Source of the DNA: Pseudoxanthomonas sp.
GTDB lineage: Bacteria > Pseudomonadota > Gammaproteobacteria > Xanthomonadales > Xanthomonadaceae
Assembly: GCF_002863005.1 (NCBI RefSeq)
Contig: NZ_PKDG01000052.1
Span: forward strand, 62,001 to 126,000
Direction of reading: 5' to 3'
Length of the DNA stretch: 64,000 bases
In this document: positions 44,350-54,697 of the stretch, piece after piece
Numbering within the stretch: position 1 is the first letter of the stretch
Layout of the letters: each line of letters begins with the position of its first letter
Notes under the pieces: generated by a model
Databases searched by the model: none
Told to the model about the DNA's origin: nothing
What the model saw: only the letters and a program-made list of their open reading frames with translations
Program-made: the position numbers and the translations under genes

Positions 44350-44943
44350 TCAGAACCGCTGCGTGTAGCGGAACTGCAGGAAGTTCTCGCCCGGGTTCGG
44401 ATTCCTGATCCGGCCGTTGGAGAAATGCTGGAAGCGCAGCGACCACTCGTGCTGCTGGTCGGCGCCGAAGCGCTTGCCGATCGCGATGTGGTCGCCGAAG
44501 TTGAAGGTGGTGCTGAATTCCTTCTTCCGCGTGTCGTACTTGGGGAAGATGACGTTGACGCCGATGCCGCCTTCGACGAACCAGCCGTGGTCCCATCCGT
44601 TCGGGCGCCAGCGCAGGGCCGGGGTCACGCCCAGTTGCGTGCTGTTCTGGCTGTCGCTGTGCCAGCGCGCGGCTTCGCCCTGCCACTGGCCACTGATGTG
44701 GCCGTAGCGGTACTGCTTCTCCCAGCGCCAATCGCGGCTCATGCCGACCGTCAGCGATTGTGCGTCCTCGGCCATACCGCCCTGCACGTACCACGCGCTG
44801 CGCGGCTCGGCCGCGAAGGCCGGTGCCACGGGCAGCGCCAGCAGCGCGGCGAGCGCCAGCCGGCGCACGGACAGTGGGAGGAGGGAGGGGGCGGGCGAAG
44901 CAGGGTGCGGGACGCGACGATGCGGAACGGACACGGATGACAC
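44350..44943 (-). CDS. pagL: Lipid A 3-O-deacylase (PagL family)
   Basis: No ATG fits, so a GTG start is inferred: 44943, or three codons later at 44934. The signal peptide ends near APAFAAE. The mature part is a small outer-membrane beta-barrel with the PagL active site: His173 and Ser175 in FQHFSNGRIRN and Glu186 in PNPGENF, and a C-terminal phenylalanine as in outer-membrane proteins. It would remove the 3-O acyl chain from lipid A. Residue numbers count from 44943. Confidence 0.88.
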   Translation of the reverse strand: MSSVSVPHRRVPHPASPAPSLLPLSVRRLALAALLALPVAPAFAAEPRSAWYVQGGMAEDAQSLTVGMSRDWRWEKQYRYGHISGQWQGEAARWHSDSQNSTQLGVTPALRWRPNGWDHGWFVEGGIGVNVIFPKYDTRKKEFSTTFNFGDHIAIGKRFGADQQHEWSLRFQHFSNGRIRNPNPGENFLQFRYTQRF

Positions 44944-45017
44944 TCGGAGGGGGATAGGGGGCCGCGCCGGGGGCGCGGCGTTCGCGTGATTATCGGAGAG
45001 GCGGCGTGACGGTCGGC

Positions 45018-46426
45018 TCAGGGCTGTGCGGCCAGGGCAGGCACGACGTCCTGTTCCCCCCAGCCGCCCAGCGACTTGTAGATGGCCACCACCCCGACGT
45101 TGACGCCGGCCTCGGCCTGCGCAAGCGCATCGTCCGCGGCGAGCTGCGTGCGCTGGGCATCCAGCAGCGTCAGGAAATCCGACGAGCCGGCACGATACCG
45201 GACTTCGGCCAGCTCCGCCGCACGGCGCGCGGCAACGGATTGTTCCAGCCTGAGTTTCAGCTGCGCCTGCTGCTTGGCGTAGGAGAGCAGGGCATTTTCC
45301 GTTTCCTCCAGCGCGCCCAGCACCGCCTTCTCGTACTGGGCCGCCACGCCGTCCGCCTGTGCTTCGCTCGCGCGCAACCGCGCACGCACGCTGCCCATGT
45401 CGAACGCAGCCCAGCTGATCGATGGCGTGACCTGCCACGCGCGGTTGTCGCCGTTGACCAGGTTGCCCCAGCCCCCGGACAGGAAGCCGATGAAGCCACG
45501 CAGGCTGACCCGCGGGAACAGATCCGCCGTGGCGACGCCGACGCGTGCGGTCGCGGCCGCCAGGCGACGCTCCGCCGCGCGCACGTCCGGTCGCTGGCGC
45601 AACAACTCGGTGGTGTCGCCGATCGGCAGGGCCTTGGCGAAGGCCGGTGCGGGACGCGGCGCAAGCAGGGCATCCAGCTCGCCGGGGCGCTTGCCCGCCA
45701 GTACGGCCAACCGGTGGCGCGACTGGCCCTCGACGGCTTCCAGCAGGGGGACATCGGCTTCGACCGCGCGCACGCGGGCCAGGCTGCTCTGTACTTCCAG
45801 CTGGCTGCCGGCGCCCAGGTCGAAGCGCGACTCGGTCAGGCGCTGCGTTTCTCCCAGCGTCTTCAGGATGCGACGCGCCACGTCCAGTCGCTGCTGCGTG
45901 CCGCGCAACTCGAAATAGTTGCGCGCCACTTCCGCGGCCACCGTCACCTGCATCGCCTGCAGGTCGTTGCGCTGCGCCTGCAGGTCCGCATGCGCGGCCT
46001 CGGCGCTGCGGCGCACGCGGCCGAACAGGTCCAGTTCCCAGGCCGCATCGAAGCCGGCCGAGTAGCTGTCGGTCTCCACGCGGCCCTGGCCTTCCACCGG
46101 CTGCTTGGTGCGGGTGCCTTCGACGCCCATCGTGACGTGCGGCGCGAGGTCCAGGCGGCGTTCGGAGAACACCGCGCGGGCCTCGTTGACACGGGAAACC
46201 GCGATGCGCACGTCAAGGTTGGCGATCAGCGCTTCGCGCACCAGCTGGTCGAGCACCGGATCGTCGAACTGGCTCCACCACGTGGCGACCGGATGGTCGG
46301 CCACGTAGTCGACGGCGCCCGCCTGCTGCAGCGCCGCGGGTGCCGTCTGCGGGGCCACGTAGTCCGGACCCACGGTGACGCAACCGGCCAGCACCACCGA
46401 TGCGACGGCGATGACGAGCGGACGGA

Positions 46427-46433
<7 letters not shown>
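45018..46433 (-). CDS. smeX: Outer-membrane efflux lipoprotein of RND pump (SmeX-like)
   Basis: A 471-residue NodT-type outer-membrane factor. The lipobox is VLAGC, followed by VGPDYVAP. Two OEP repeats contain the periplasmic helices (for example VRAAERRLAAATARVGVATA and YRAGSSDFLTLLDAQRT). The start codon overlaps the end of the upstream reductase gene by 7 bases. It would form the exit duct for the pump encoded upstream. The gene order (regulator, reductase, adaptor, pump, reductase, duct) equals that of Stenotrophomonas smeU1-V-W-U2-X. Confidence 0.9.
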
Positions 46434-47176
<743 letters not shown>

Positions 47177-47206
47177 GGTGTGACCTCGTTGGGTGGGGGA
47201 ATTCAA

Positions 47207-50200
47207 TCAGTGATGTGTCGTCGCCGTGTCGGCGACGGGGGCGTGGGACACCAGTGGGCGGTTGGCGAGCTTGCGCAGGGCCACGTAGAACACCGGGGTC
47301 AGGAACAGACCGAACAGGGTGACGCCGACCATGCCGGCGAAGACCGTGATGCCCGTGATCGAGCGCACCTCGGCGCCGGCGCCACTGGACAATACCAGCG
47401 GGACGGTGCCGGCGATGAAGGCCACCGACGTCATCACGATCGGGCGCAGGCGCAGGCGGCTGGCTTCCAGGGCCGCTTCGACGATGCCGCGTCCCTGCAT
47501 TTCGAGTTCGCGGGCGAACTCCACGATCAGGATCGCGTTCTTGCACGCCAGGCCCATCAGCACCACCAGGCCCACCTGCACGAACACGTTGTTGTCGCCA
47601 CCGGCCAGCCACACGCCGAACAGGGCGGACAGCAGCGTCATCGGCACGATCAGGATCACAGCCAGCGGCAGCGTCCAGCTTTCGTACAGCGCGGCCAGCA
47701 CCAGGAAGGCCAACAGCACGGCCAGCGGGAACACCACCAGCGCCGCGCCACCCTGCGTCATCTGCTGGTAGCTGAGATCGCTCCAGCCGATGCCCATGCC
47801 GGTCGGCAGCACTTGCTGGGCCAGCTCGGTAACCTTGGCCATCGCTTCGCCCGACGACAGCACGCGCGGGTCGGCGTCGCCCAGCAGGTCGGCGGCCGGA
47901 TAGCCGTTGAAACGGATCACCGGGTCCGGGCCATAGGTCTGCTTGACGCTGACCATGCTGCCGATTGGCACCATTTCACCGTTGGCGTTGCGCGTGCGCA
48001 GGTTGGCGATGTCCTCGACGTTGTCGCGGAACGGACCATCGGCCTGTGCGATCACCTGCCACGTGCGGCCGAACATGTTGAAGTCGTTGACGTAGGCCGA
48101 ACCCAGGTAGGTCTGCAGCGTGTCGAACAACTCGGTCAACGGCACGCCCTGCGCCTTCGCCTTCACGCGGTCGACGTCGGCATCCAGCTGCGGCACGTTG
48201 GCCTGGTAGCTGCTGATCGGGAAGCCCAGGCCCGGCGTCTGCGATGCCGCTCCCTGGAACGCCTGGACGGCATTCTGCAGTTCGCCGTAACCCAGCCGCG
48301 TACGGTCCTCGATGAAGAGCGACCAGCCGGAGCCGTTGCCCAGGCCCTGGATGGGCGGCGGCATGAAGGCGAAGGTGAAGCCTTCCTGGATGGTCGAAAA
48401 CTTCTGGTTGAGTTCGGCGGTGATCTCCTCGGCCGAACGCGAGCGTTCATTGAAGGGGTCGAGGGTGAAGAAGATCACGCCATTGTTGGGCGTGTTGGTG
48501 AACTGCAGCGGGTTGAGGCCCGGGAACGCGATCTCGCTGGCGACGCCGTCGACCTCGTTGGCGAGGGCCGCCATCTTCTTCAGCACGGTATCGGTGCGTT
48601 CGATCGAGGCGCCTTCCGGCATCTTCACGCCGGCGATCACGTACAGCTTGTCCTGGACCGGGATGAAGCCTGCCGGTACCGCCTTGAACATCACGCCCGC
48701 ACCGACCAGCAGCACGGCGTAGACCAGGAACACGGCGCCGCGACGGCCGAGGCTGCGGGAGACTGCGCCCTCGTAACGTTCCGAGCTGCGGTTGAAGAAA
48801 CGGTTGAACGGACGGAACAGCCAGCCGAACAGGCGGTCGATCAGTCGCGACGGGCCATCCTTCGGCGCGTGGTGCGACTTCAGCAGCTTGGCGGCCAGCG
48901 CCGGCGACAGGGTCAGCGAGTTGATCGCCGAGATCACCGTGGAGATGGCGATGGTGACGGCGAACTGCTTGTAGAACTGGCCGGTGACGCCGGTCAGGAA
49001 GGCCATCGGCACGAACACCGCACACAGCACCAGCGCGATGGCGATGATCGGGCCGGAGACTTCCTTCATCGCCAGGTGGGCCGCTTCCAGCGGCGTGGCG
49101 CCGAGTTCGATGTGGCGCTCGACGTTCTCCACCACCACGATGGCGTCGTCCACCACGATGCCGATGGCCAGCACCAGGCCGAACAGGGTCAGCGTATTGA
49201 TCGAGTAGCCCAGCACATACAGCACCGCGAACGTACCGACCACCGACACCGGCACCGCCAGCAGCGGGATGATCGACGCACGCCAGGTCTGCAAGAACAG
49301 GATCACCACCAGCACCACCAGCAGGGTGGCTTCCAGCAGGGTCATGACCACCGACTTGATGGAGTCGCGGACGAAGATGGTGGTGTCGTAGATCGACTGG
49401 ATCTCGACGCCCGGCGGCAACGTCGGGCGGATCTCGTCCATCTTGGCGACCACCGCGTCGCGGATTTCCAGCGCGTTGGCACCGGGGGCCTGGAAGATGC
49501 CGATCGCCGAGGCGTTCTTGCCGTCCAAGCGCGCGCGCAGCGTGTAGTCGCCGGCGGCCAGCTCGATGCGGGCCACGTCGGCCAGGCGCACGATCTCGCC
49601 ATCCGTGCCGCTCTTCAGCACGATGTTGCCGAATTCCTCGACGGTTTCCAGGCGGCCCTTGGCATTGATCGGCAGCAGGAAGTCGCTGCCGTTCGGCATC
49701 GGCTCGGCGCCGAGCTGGCCGGCCGACACCTGCACGTTCTGCTCGCGGACGGCGCGCAGCACGTCGCCGGCGGTCATGCCGCGTGCGGCCACCTTGTCCG
49801 GGTCCAGCCACAGGCGCATCGCGTAGTCGCCGCCACCGAACTGCTGCGCATCGCCGACGCCCTGGATGCGCGCCAGCTCATCCTTGACGTGCAGGCGCAT
49901 GTAGTTGCGCAGGTACAGCGAATCGTACTTGCCGTCCTTCGAGGTCAGGTGCACGACCATCAGGAACACGGGCGACTGCTTCTGGGTGGTGACGCCTTGC
50001 CGACGCACGTCCTCGGGCAGGCGCGCCTGCGCCTGGGCCACGCGGTTCTGCACGCGCACGGCGGCCTCGTCCGGATCGGTGCCCGGCTTGAAGGTCACGG
50101 TCAGCGAGAGCACGCCGTCGGAGCCGGCGACGGACTTGATGTACATCATGTCCTCGACGCCGTTGATCGCTTCCTCGAGCGGCGTGGCGACGGTCTCGGC

Positions 50201-50377
50201 GATGACCTTGGGGTTGGCGCCCGGATACACCGTGCGCACGACGACCGACGGCGGCACCACTTCGGGGTACTCGCCGATCGGCAGCAGCGGAATCGAGATC
50301 AGGCCGGCGGCGAAGATCACGATCGACAGCACGGCGGCGAAGATCGGCCGGTCGATGAAGAAACGGGAGAAGTCCAT
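47207..50377 (-). CDS. smeW: RND multidrug efflux pump, inner-membrane transporter (SmeW/MexF/OqxB-like)
   Basis: A 1056-residue HAE1-type pump. It begins MDFSRFFIDRPIFAAVLSI, as in MexF and OqxB. Twelve membrane helices and two large periplasmic loops are seen. The proton-relay Asp pair is in IGIVVDDAIVVVEN (about residue 405-415). The lower helices include LIVPMTLLSALFGVW and FARELEMQGRGIVEAAL. It drives efflux of amphipathic drugs by the proton gradient, as a trimer with the adaptor and outer-membrane duct encoded on either side. Confidence 0.95.
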   Translation of the reverse strand: MDFSRFFIDRPIFAAVLSIVIFAAGLISIPLLPIGEYPEVVPPSVVVRTVYPGANPKVIAETVATPLEEAINGVEDMMYIKSVAGSDGVLSLTVTFKPGTDPDEAAVRVQNRVAQAQARLPEDVRRQGVTTQKQSPVFLMVVHLTSKDGKYDSLYLRNYMRLHVKDELARIQGVGDAQQFGGGDYAMRLWLDPDKVAARGMTAGDVLRAVREQNVQVSAGQLGAEPMPNGSDFLLPINAKGRLETVEEFGNIVLKSGTDGEIVRLADVARIELAAGDYTLRARLDGKNASAIGIFQAPGANALEIRDAVVAKMDEIRPTLPPGVEIQSIYDTTIFVRDSIKSVVMTLLEATLLVVLVVILFLQTWRASIIPLLAVPVSVVGTFAVLYVLGYSINTLTLFGLVLAIGIVVDDAIVVVENVERHIELGATPLEAAHLAMKEVSGPIIAIALVLCAVFVPMAFLTGVTGQFYKQFAVTIAISTVISAINSLTLSPALAAKLLKSHHAPKDGPSRLIDRLFGWLFRPFNRFFNRSSERYEGAVSRSLGRRGAVFLVYAVLLVGAGVMFKAVPAGFIPVQDKLYVIAGVKMPEGASIERTDTVLKKMAALANEVDGVASEIAFPGLNPLQFTNTPNNGVIFFTLDPFNERSRSAEEITAELNQKFSTIQEGFTFAFMPPPIQGLGNGSGWSLFIEDRTRLGYGELQNAVQAFQGAASQTPGLGFPISSYQANVPQLDADVDRVKAKAQGVPLTELFDTLQTYLGSAYVNDFNMFGRTWQVIAQADGPFRDNVEDIANLRTRNANGEMVPIGSMVSVKQTYGPDPVIRFNGYPAADLLGDADPRVLSSGEAMAKVTELAQQVLPTGMGIGWSDLSYQQMTQGGAALVVFPLAVLLAFLVLAALYESWTLPLAVILIVPMTLLSALFGVWLAGGDNNVFVQVGLVVLMGLACKNAILIVEFARELEMQGRGIVEAALEASRLRLRPIVMTSVAFIAGTVPLVLSSGAGAEVRSITGITVFAGMVGVTLFGLFLTPVFYVALRKLANRPLVSHAPVADTATTHH

Positions 50378-50516
50378 GGGTGGATTTCCTGGAAATGAAG
50401 ATGCAAGGGGCTGGCCACCGCCGAGGGGCGGTGGTCGGAAACGGCGGTTCGACGCGGCATGTCAGCGGATCCGCGCACCCGTGGGCGACCCGGATCCGCC
50501 TGCGCGGGTGATGCGG

Positions 50517-51722
50517 TTACTTCATGGCCACGGTCGTGGCGGGCGCCTGCGCTGCGCCCATCGCCACCGCCTTGGCCTGCACCGGCATGCCGGGGAAGAA
50601 AACCTTCTGCACGCCGCTGACGATCACCTTGTCGCCGGCGGCCAGGCCCTGTTCGACGATGCGCAGGCCATCGGCCATGCGGCCGATCTTCACGTCGCGG
50701 CGCTGCGCCTTGCCTTCCTTGTCGACCACGTAGACGTACTTGCGGTCCTGGTCGGTCAGGACGGCCTTGTCGTCGACCAGCGCGGCCTTGAACTCGCCGC
50801 TGCCGAGCAGGCGAACGCGGGCGTACAGGCCCGGCGTGAACGTGCGGTCGGCATTGTCGAGCAGCGCGCGGGCGCGGATGGTGCCTGTGCTGCGGTCGAC
50901 CTGGTTGTCGAGGAAGTCGACCACGCCCGCATGCGGGAAGTCGGTTTCGTCGGCCAGCGCCACCTGCACCGGCACCTTGCCGTCGCGCTCGCTGGGACGT
51001 TCGCCCTTGCGGGCCATCTCGGCATAGCGAAGGAAGGCGCGTTCGTCGGCATCGAAGTGCACGTGCACCTTGTCCAGTGAAACGACCGTGGTCAGCACGC
51101 TGGCGGCGTCGCCCGCGCTGACCAGGTTGCCGGCGGTGACCAGCGCGCGGCCGGCGCGACCATCGATGGGAGCGCGCACCTGGGTCCATTCCAGATTGAG
51201 CCGGGCGCTTTCCACGGCAGCCTGGGCGGCGGCGACGTTCGCCTGTGCCTGGTCGGCATTTGCGCGGCGCTGCTCGTACTCTTCGGTCGACAACGCCTGC
51301 ACGTCGGCCAGGCGCTTGGCGCGCGCCGCTTCGCTGCGGCCGAGGTCGGCCTGGGTGCGGGCGCGTGCGAGTTCGGCCTGCGCGCGCGCCAGTTCGGCGC
51401 GATAACTGCGCGCGTCGATGGTGAAGAGTACGTCGCCCTTCTTCACTTCCTGGCCTTCGGTGTAGTTGACGCGGTCGATGTACCCCGAGACGCGCGGGCG
51501 CAGGTCGACGTGTTCGATGGCTTCGACGCGGCCGCTGAATTCGTCCCACTGGCTGATCGACTTGACCGGGACGGCCGCCACGCTGACCTCTGGCGGTGGC
51601 GGCGCGCCCTGTTCGGCGGCCTGGCCACTGCAACCGGCCAGCACGGCGAGGGCGAGGGCACTGAAGGCGGCGAGCGCGAGCAGGCGCTGCGTACGCGTAG
51701 AAGAAGGGGAAGGCGTGTTCAT
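50517..51722 (-). CDS. smeV: RND efflux periplasmic adaptor lipoprotein (SmeV/MexE-like)
   Basis: A 401-residue membrane-fusion protein. Lipobox LAGC lies at about residue 31. The lipoyl halves read VEAIEHVDLRPRVSGYIDRV and the middle strand VRAPIDGRAGRALV; an alpha-helical hairpin (AQAELARARTQADLG) lies between. The C-terminal membrane-proximal domain includes GLAAGDKVIVSGVQKVFF. It lies 139 bases upstream of the pump gene on the same strand. It joins the pump to the outer-membrane duct. Confidence 0.94.
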   Translation of the reverse strand: MNTPSPSSTRTQRLLALAAFSALALAVLAGCSGQAAEQGAPPPPEVSVAAVPVKSISQWDEFSGRVEAIEHVDLRPRVSGYIDRVNYTEGQEVKKGDVLFTIDARSYRAELARAQAELARARTQADLGRSEAARAKRLADVQALSTEEYEQRRANADQAQANVAAAQAAVESARLNLEWTQVRAPIDGRAGRALVTAGNLVSAGDAASVLTTVVSLDKVHVHFDADERAFLRYAEMARKGERPSERDGKVPVQVALADETDFPHAGVVDFLDNQVDRSTGTIRARALLDNADRTFTPGLYARVRLLGSGEFKAALVDDKAVLTDQDRKYVYVVDKEGKAQRRDVKIGRMADGLRIVEQGLAAGDKVIVSGVQKVFFPGMPVQAKAVAMGAAQAPATTVAMK

Positions 51723-51848
51723 GGGTGGTGGTCTCTTTGGGGGAGAGGAGGAATCGGGCGGGAAGGGTGCGACCTGAAGTCAGGTTGAGGTCAAGCGTGG
51801 ATCGGGGTCGGCATGGCAGGGACGGGCGAGGGCTCGATGGCGTGACGC

Positions 51849-52655
51849 TCAGGCGGAGGCGCGGCCATTGCGTGGAGCGCCGGCCACCGCCCACAGCGCG
51901 TCTTCGAAGTCGCGCGCGAGCGTCTGCGCCGGCGGCTTCGCGTCCTGCGCGGACCAGGTGACGATGGACTGCGTGGCACGCCCGCCACGCGCCAACAGCG
52001 CGACGGCACTGCGTCCGACCGCCAGCGCATCCGGCCATTCCGCGCAGGCGTTGATCGCGTTCTCCGGCGTGCACACCGGCTTGTCGACCGACAGCAGCTG
52101 CACGCGTACGCCCAGGGTCTGCGCTTCCTCATGCAGCACCTGGGTCAGCATGCGCACCGCCGCACCGGTCACCGAGGCGTGGCCGTAGCCGGACCAGCCG
52201 CGCTCCGCGTAGGGACCGCCGATCAGCACGTAGTTCGCGGCGGTCTGGCTTTCGGAGAGCAGCGGAATCAGGTGGCGGGCGGCGGCCAGGTGCGGGATGA
52301 GATCGGCCTCCAGCTTCTCCAGCAGGAACGACGCCGGACGGTCGAGCAGGCGCCCGCTCTGCAGCGGCGTGCCCATGCTCGCGAACACGGCGCGCAGGGG
52401 GCGGCCACGTTCGCGTATTTCGTCGGCCAGGCGCGCGGCGCCGCGATCGTCGTGCACGCAGGGCGAATACAGCAGCTGCAGTCCCGGCTCGTCCTCGAAG
52501 TGCTCGGCCAGCGCGCTCATGCGCGGGCCTTCGCGGCCCACCGCCAGCACCGGGCTGCCGGCCTCCAGCAACGCGCCGACCACGCCGAAGCCGACGTTGC
52601 CGCTGGCGCCCATCACGAGCGCGCCCGGGGTCAGCGTGTCCGTCATGGCGCTCAC
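51849..52655 (-). CDS. smeU1: SDR-like NAD(P)-binding protein upstream of pump (SmeU1-like)
   Basis: A Rossmann-fold protein (VMGASGNVGFGVVGALLEAG) of about 268 residues. The classical catalytic Tyr/Lys dyad of SDRs is not clear; GYGHASVTGAA occupies the place. The start is probably GTG 52655, which overlaps the stop of the preceding gene as GTGA and so allows translational coupling; ATG 52646 is an alternative. It is followed after 126 bases by the adaptor gene. Position and type match SmeU1 of Stenotrophomonas. Confidence 0.78.
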   Translation of the reverse strand: MSAMTDTLTPGALVMGASGNVGFGVVGALLEAGSPVLAVGREGPRMSALAEHFEDEPGLQLLYSPCVHDDRGAARLADEIRERGRPLRAVFASMGTPLQSGRLLDRPASFLLEKLEADLIPHLAAARHLIPLLSESQTAANYVLIGGPYAERGWSGYGHASVTGAAVRMLTQVLHEEAQTLGVRVQLLSVDKPVCTPENAINACAEWPDALAVGRSAVALLARGGRATQSIVTWSAQDAKPPAQTLARDFEDALWAVAGAPRNGRASA

Positions 52656-53107
52656 CGCGCGCTCCGCGTGAGCGGTGCCGCAATGCGCCCGCTCACGCCC
52701 GCCGATTTCACCTGCAGGCGTTGCCGCACGTCATCCGCCTGCGGACGCGGCAGGGTGAATTCGCGGAAGCCGGCGCGCTGGCCATCCAGCGGCAGGCGTG
52801 CCACCGGCCGACCCGTCGTGGGGGAGGGCGTCGACGGATCGGCCGGCGCGTGGAGGCGCGCGACCAGCGCACGTGCAACGGCACGCAGCCAACGCATGGC
52901 GGCATTCGGGAAGGAAACGGGCATGGCGGCCAGTGTGGCCAGCATCGTCGTGGCCGCGATATCCGGATCCTGCTTTGCGATTGCCTGATCCTGCGCGTCA
53001 TCGCCCCTGGGGGCGACGAAGGCGTGGCAGGTCGCCAGCCGCAATGCGACCGACGCTTCGCAGGGGGTGCCGCTCGTCGGCGCACGTCGGGCAAGTGTCC
53101 CGCTCAT
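52652..53107 (-). CDS. Hypothetical protein at the head of the efflux operon
   Basis: A 151-residue frame with an alanine and arginine-rich sequence, no signal peptide, and two cysteines near the N-terminus (TPCEAS, ATCHAF). Its stop overlaps the start of the SmeU1-like gene by 4 bases (GTGA), the best evidence that it is translated. I do not recognise a family, and the Stenotrophomonas operon does not have this gene as far as I recall. Competing frames on both strands make it uncertain. Confidence 0.5.
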   Translation of the reverse strand: MSGTLARRAPTSGTPCEASVALRLATCHAFVAPRGDDAQDQAIAKQDPDIAATTMLATLAAMPVSFPNAAMRWLRAVARALVARLHAPADPSTPSPTTGRPVARLPLDGQRAGFREFTLPRPQADDVRQRLQVKSAGVSGRIAAPLTRSAR

Positions 53108-53461
53108 GGGATGAATCCTCCCGTGATCGGGATAATCCCGGAAGCCGACATCACCTTGCCGATCCGACGGCCACCTCCCACCGTGCCGCCCCGCTGGGAG
53201 CGCGGCGCGGCGACATGACCGGAAATGTCCTGTAACAGAAGGCTTTTGCTACGACGGAAAGCCCGAGGGTACGGGGATTCCGAGACGTCTTCACGGTGTT
53301 CCAGCGATTGGAAGAGGCGGGCGAACAGCATGGGGACGATACCCGGTGGAGGACGATGGACGCCACGTTACGCCGCCAATGAGGACTTGATTAGTCCTGA
53401 TTTAGGGGAATAATCATCCCGTCAGCGGGCCAATTCGCCCATCGCCTACCGGAGTCTCTCG
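53108..53461. promoter_or_regulatory. Intergenic regulatory region between efflux operon and LysR gene
   Basis: The 354-base gap separates divergent transcripts. A GATTA-N17-TAATC inverted repeat spans 53389-53415; it contains TTGATT (53388-53393) and TAATCA (53411-53416) at 17-base spacing, a plausible promoter for the LysR gene, with the T-N11-A type symmetry expected of a LysR site. No other gene is convincing. Confidence 0.4.
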
Positions 53462-54490
53462 ATGACCCACGATCTCAACGACACCCTGATCTTCGTCAAG
53501 GTGGTGGAGCAGGGCAGCTTCATTGCGGCTGCCAACGTGCTGCGCCTCCCCAAGACCACGGTCAGCCGCAAGGTGCAGGAACTGGAGACGCGCCTCGGCG
53601 CGCAACTGCTGCACCGGACCACGCGCAAGCTCGGCCTGACCGAAGCCGGCAACGTCTACTACGAACACTGCCAGCGCATCGCGCGCGAATTGAACGAAGC
53701 CGCCAGTGCGGTGGGCCAGCTGCACGCCGGTCCTCGCGGCTGGTTGCGGTTCACCGCGCCGTATTCGATCGGCATCGACAAGATCGCGCCGCTGCTCGGC
53801 GAGTTCCATGCGCAATACCCCGAGATCCGCGTGGAGATGCTGCTCGCCAACGACACCCTGGACCTGATCTCCGGCGAGATCGACGTAGCGCTTCGGATCG
53901 GCAGCCTGCCGGATTCCAACCTCGTCGCGCGCCGCCTCAGCACGCTGCGCACGCAGGTGTATGCCAGCCCGAAGTACCTGGCGCGTTACGGCGAGCCCCT
54001 GCACCCGGACGATCTGCAGCACCATCGCGTGCTGGCGATGCAGAAGCATCGTCGCGGCAACGGCTGGGCGATGACCCTGCACGGCGCCGAGGGCGAGCAC
54101 GACTATCCGATCAATCCCATCCTGGTGGCCAACGATCCCGCGGCGCTGAAGGGCGCCTTGCTGTGCGGCGAAGGGCTGATGCTGGGCGCCGACGTGATGG
54201 TCAAGCCGTATCTCGAGCAGGGCCACCTGCAGCGCGTGCTGGCGGGATGGACGGGGCCGGAATACGAGTTCAATGCCGTGTTCCCGCGTGGCCACGTGCA
54301 GTCGCCGAAGGTGCGTGCGTTCGTCGACTTCCTGGTCGAGCGCATGAAGTTCGACGTCGACTACATGATGCAGCACTGCCCGGTATACCTGCAGCAGCAG
54401 GCCGAAGCGCGTGCGGCCGCCGAGACGGCACCCGAAGTGGAAGCCGCCGCGGCGGTCGGGCGCAAGGTATTGGCTGACGTGCTGAGTTGA
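53462..54490 (+). CDS. smeRv: LysR-type regulator (SmeRv-like)
   Basis: A 342-residue LysR protein. The winged helix-turn-helix occupies residues 5-65 (TLIFVKVVEQGSFIAAANVL, LPKTTVSRKVQELETRLGAQ). The effector-binding domain follows (LRFTAPYSIGIDKIAPLL). A 30-residue alanine and glutamate-rich tail is extra. It is read divergently from the pump operon, like smeRv of Stenotrophomonas, and is the likely activator of it; it is also similar to DmlR/AaeR-like regulators, so the link rests mainly on position. Confidence 0.85.
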   Translation: MTHDLNDTLIFVKVVEQGSFIAAANVLRLPKTTVSRKVQELETRLGAQLLHRTTRKLGLTEAGNVYYEHCQRIARELNEAASAVGQLHAGPRGWLRFTAPYSIGIDKIAPLLGEFHAQYPEIRVEMLLANDTLDLISGEIDVALRIGSLPDSNLVARRLSTLRTQVYASPKYLARYGEPLHPDDLQHHRVLAMQKHRRGNGWAMTLHGAEGEHDYPINPILVANDPAALKGALLCGEGLMLGADVMVKPYLEQGHLQRVLAGWTGPEYEFNAVFPRGHVQSPKVRAFVDFLVERMKFDVDYMMQHCPVYLQQQAEARAAAETAPEVEAAAAVGRKVLADVLS

Positions 54491-54492
54491 GC

Positions 54493-54530
54493 CGTTGCCG
54501 TCGTCCCGCGCACGCGGGACGACGGCAACG
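54493..54530. terminator. Long perfect hairpin after the LysR gene
   Basis: An 18-base arm CGTTGCCGTCGTCCCGCG is exactly reverse-complemented 2 bases later. There is no T-run, so it may be a dispersed palindrome or a hairpin that works without one. Confidence 0.5.
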
Positions 54531-54697
54531 ACAGTGGCTTGCCGCCCAGATGGGAGCGAGGGGAAACGTGTGGCCTAACGATTCCCGAACGCAAGCCGGC
54601 GCAGGGCTGGCTAGGATGGGCCCGCATCGCCGGAGTTGGGTTGTCCGCCATGGATGGACGTCCGCACCGCGTCTCCACCTGACCAGGAATCCGCACG

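Noticed and set aside
53104..53331. Small minus-strand frame in the gap before the LysR gene
   Set aside because: No ribosome-binding site, no recognisable sequence, and it overlaps the likely regulatory region.
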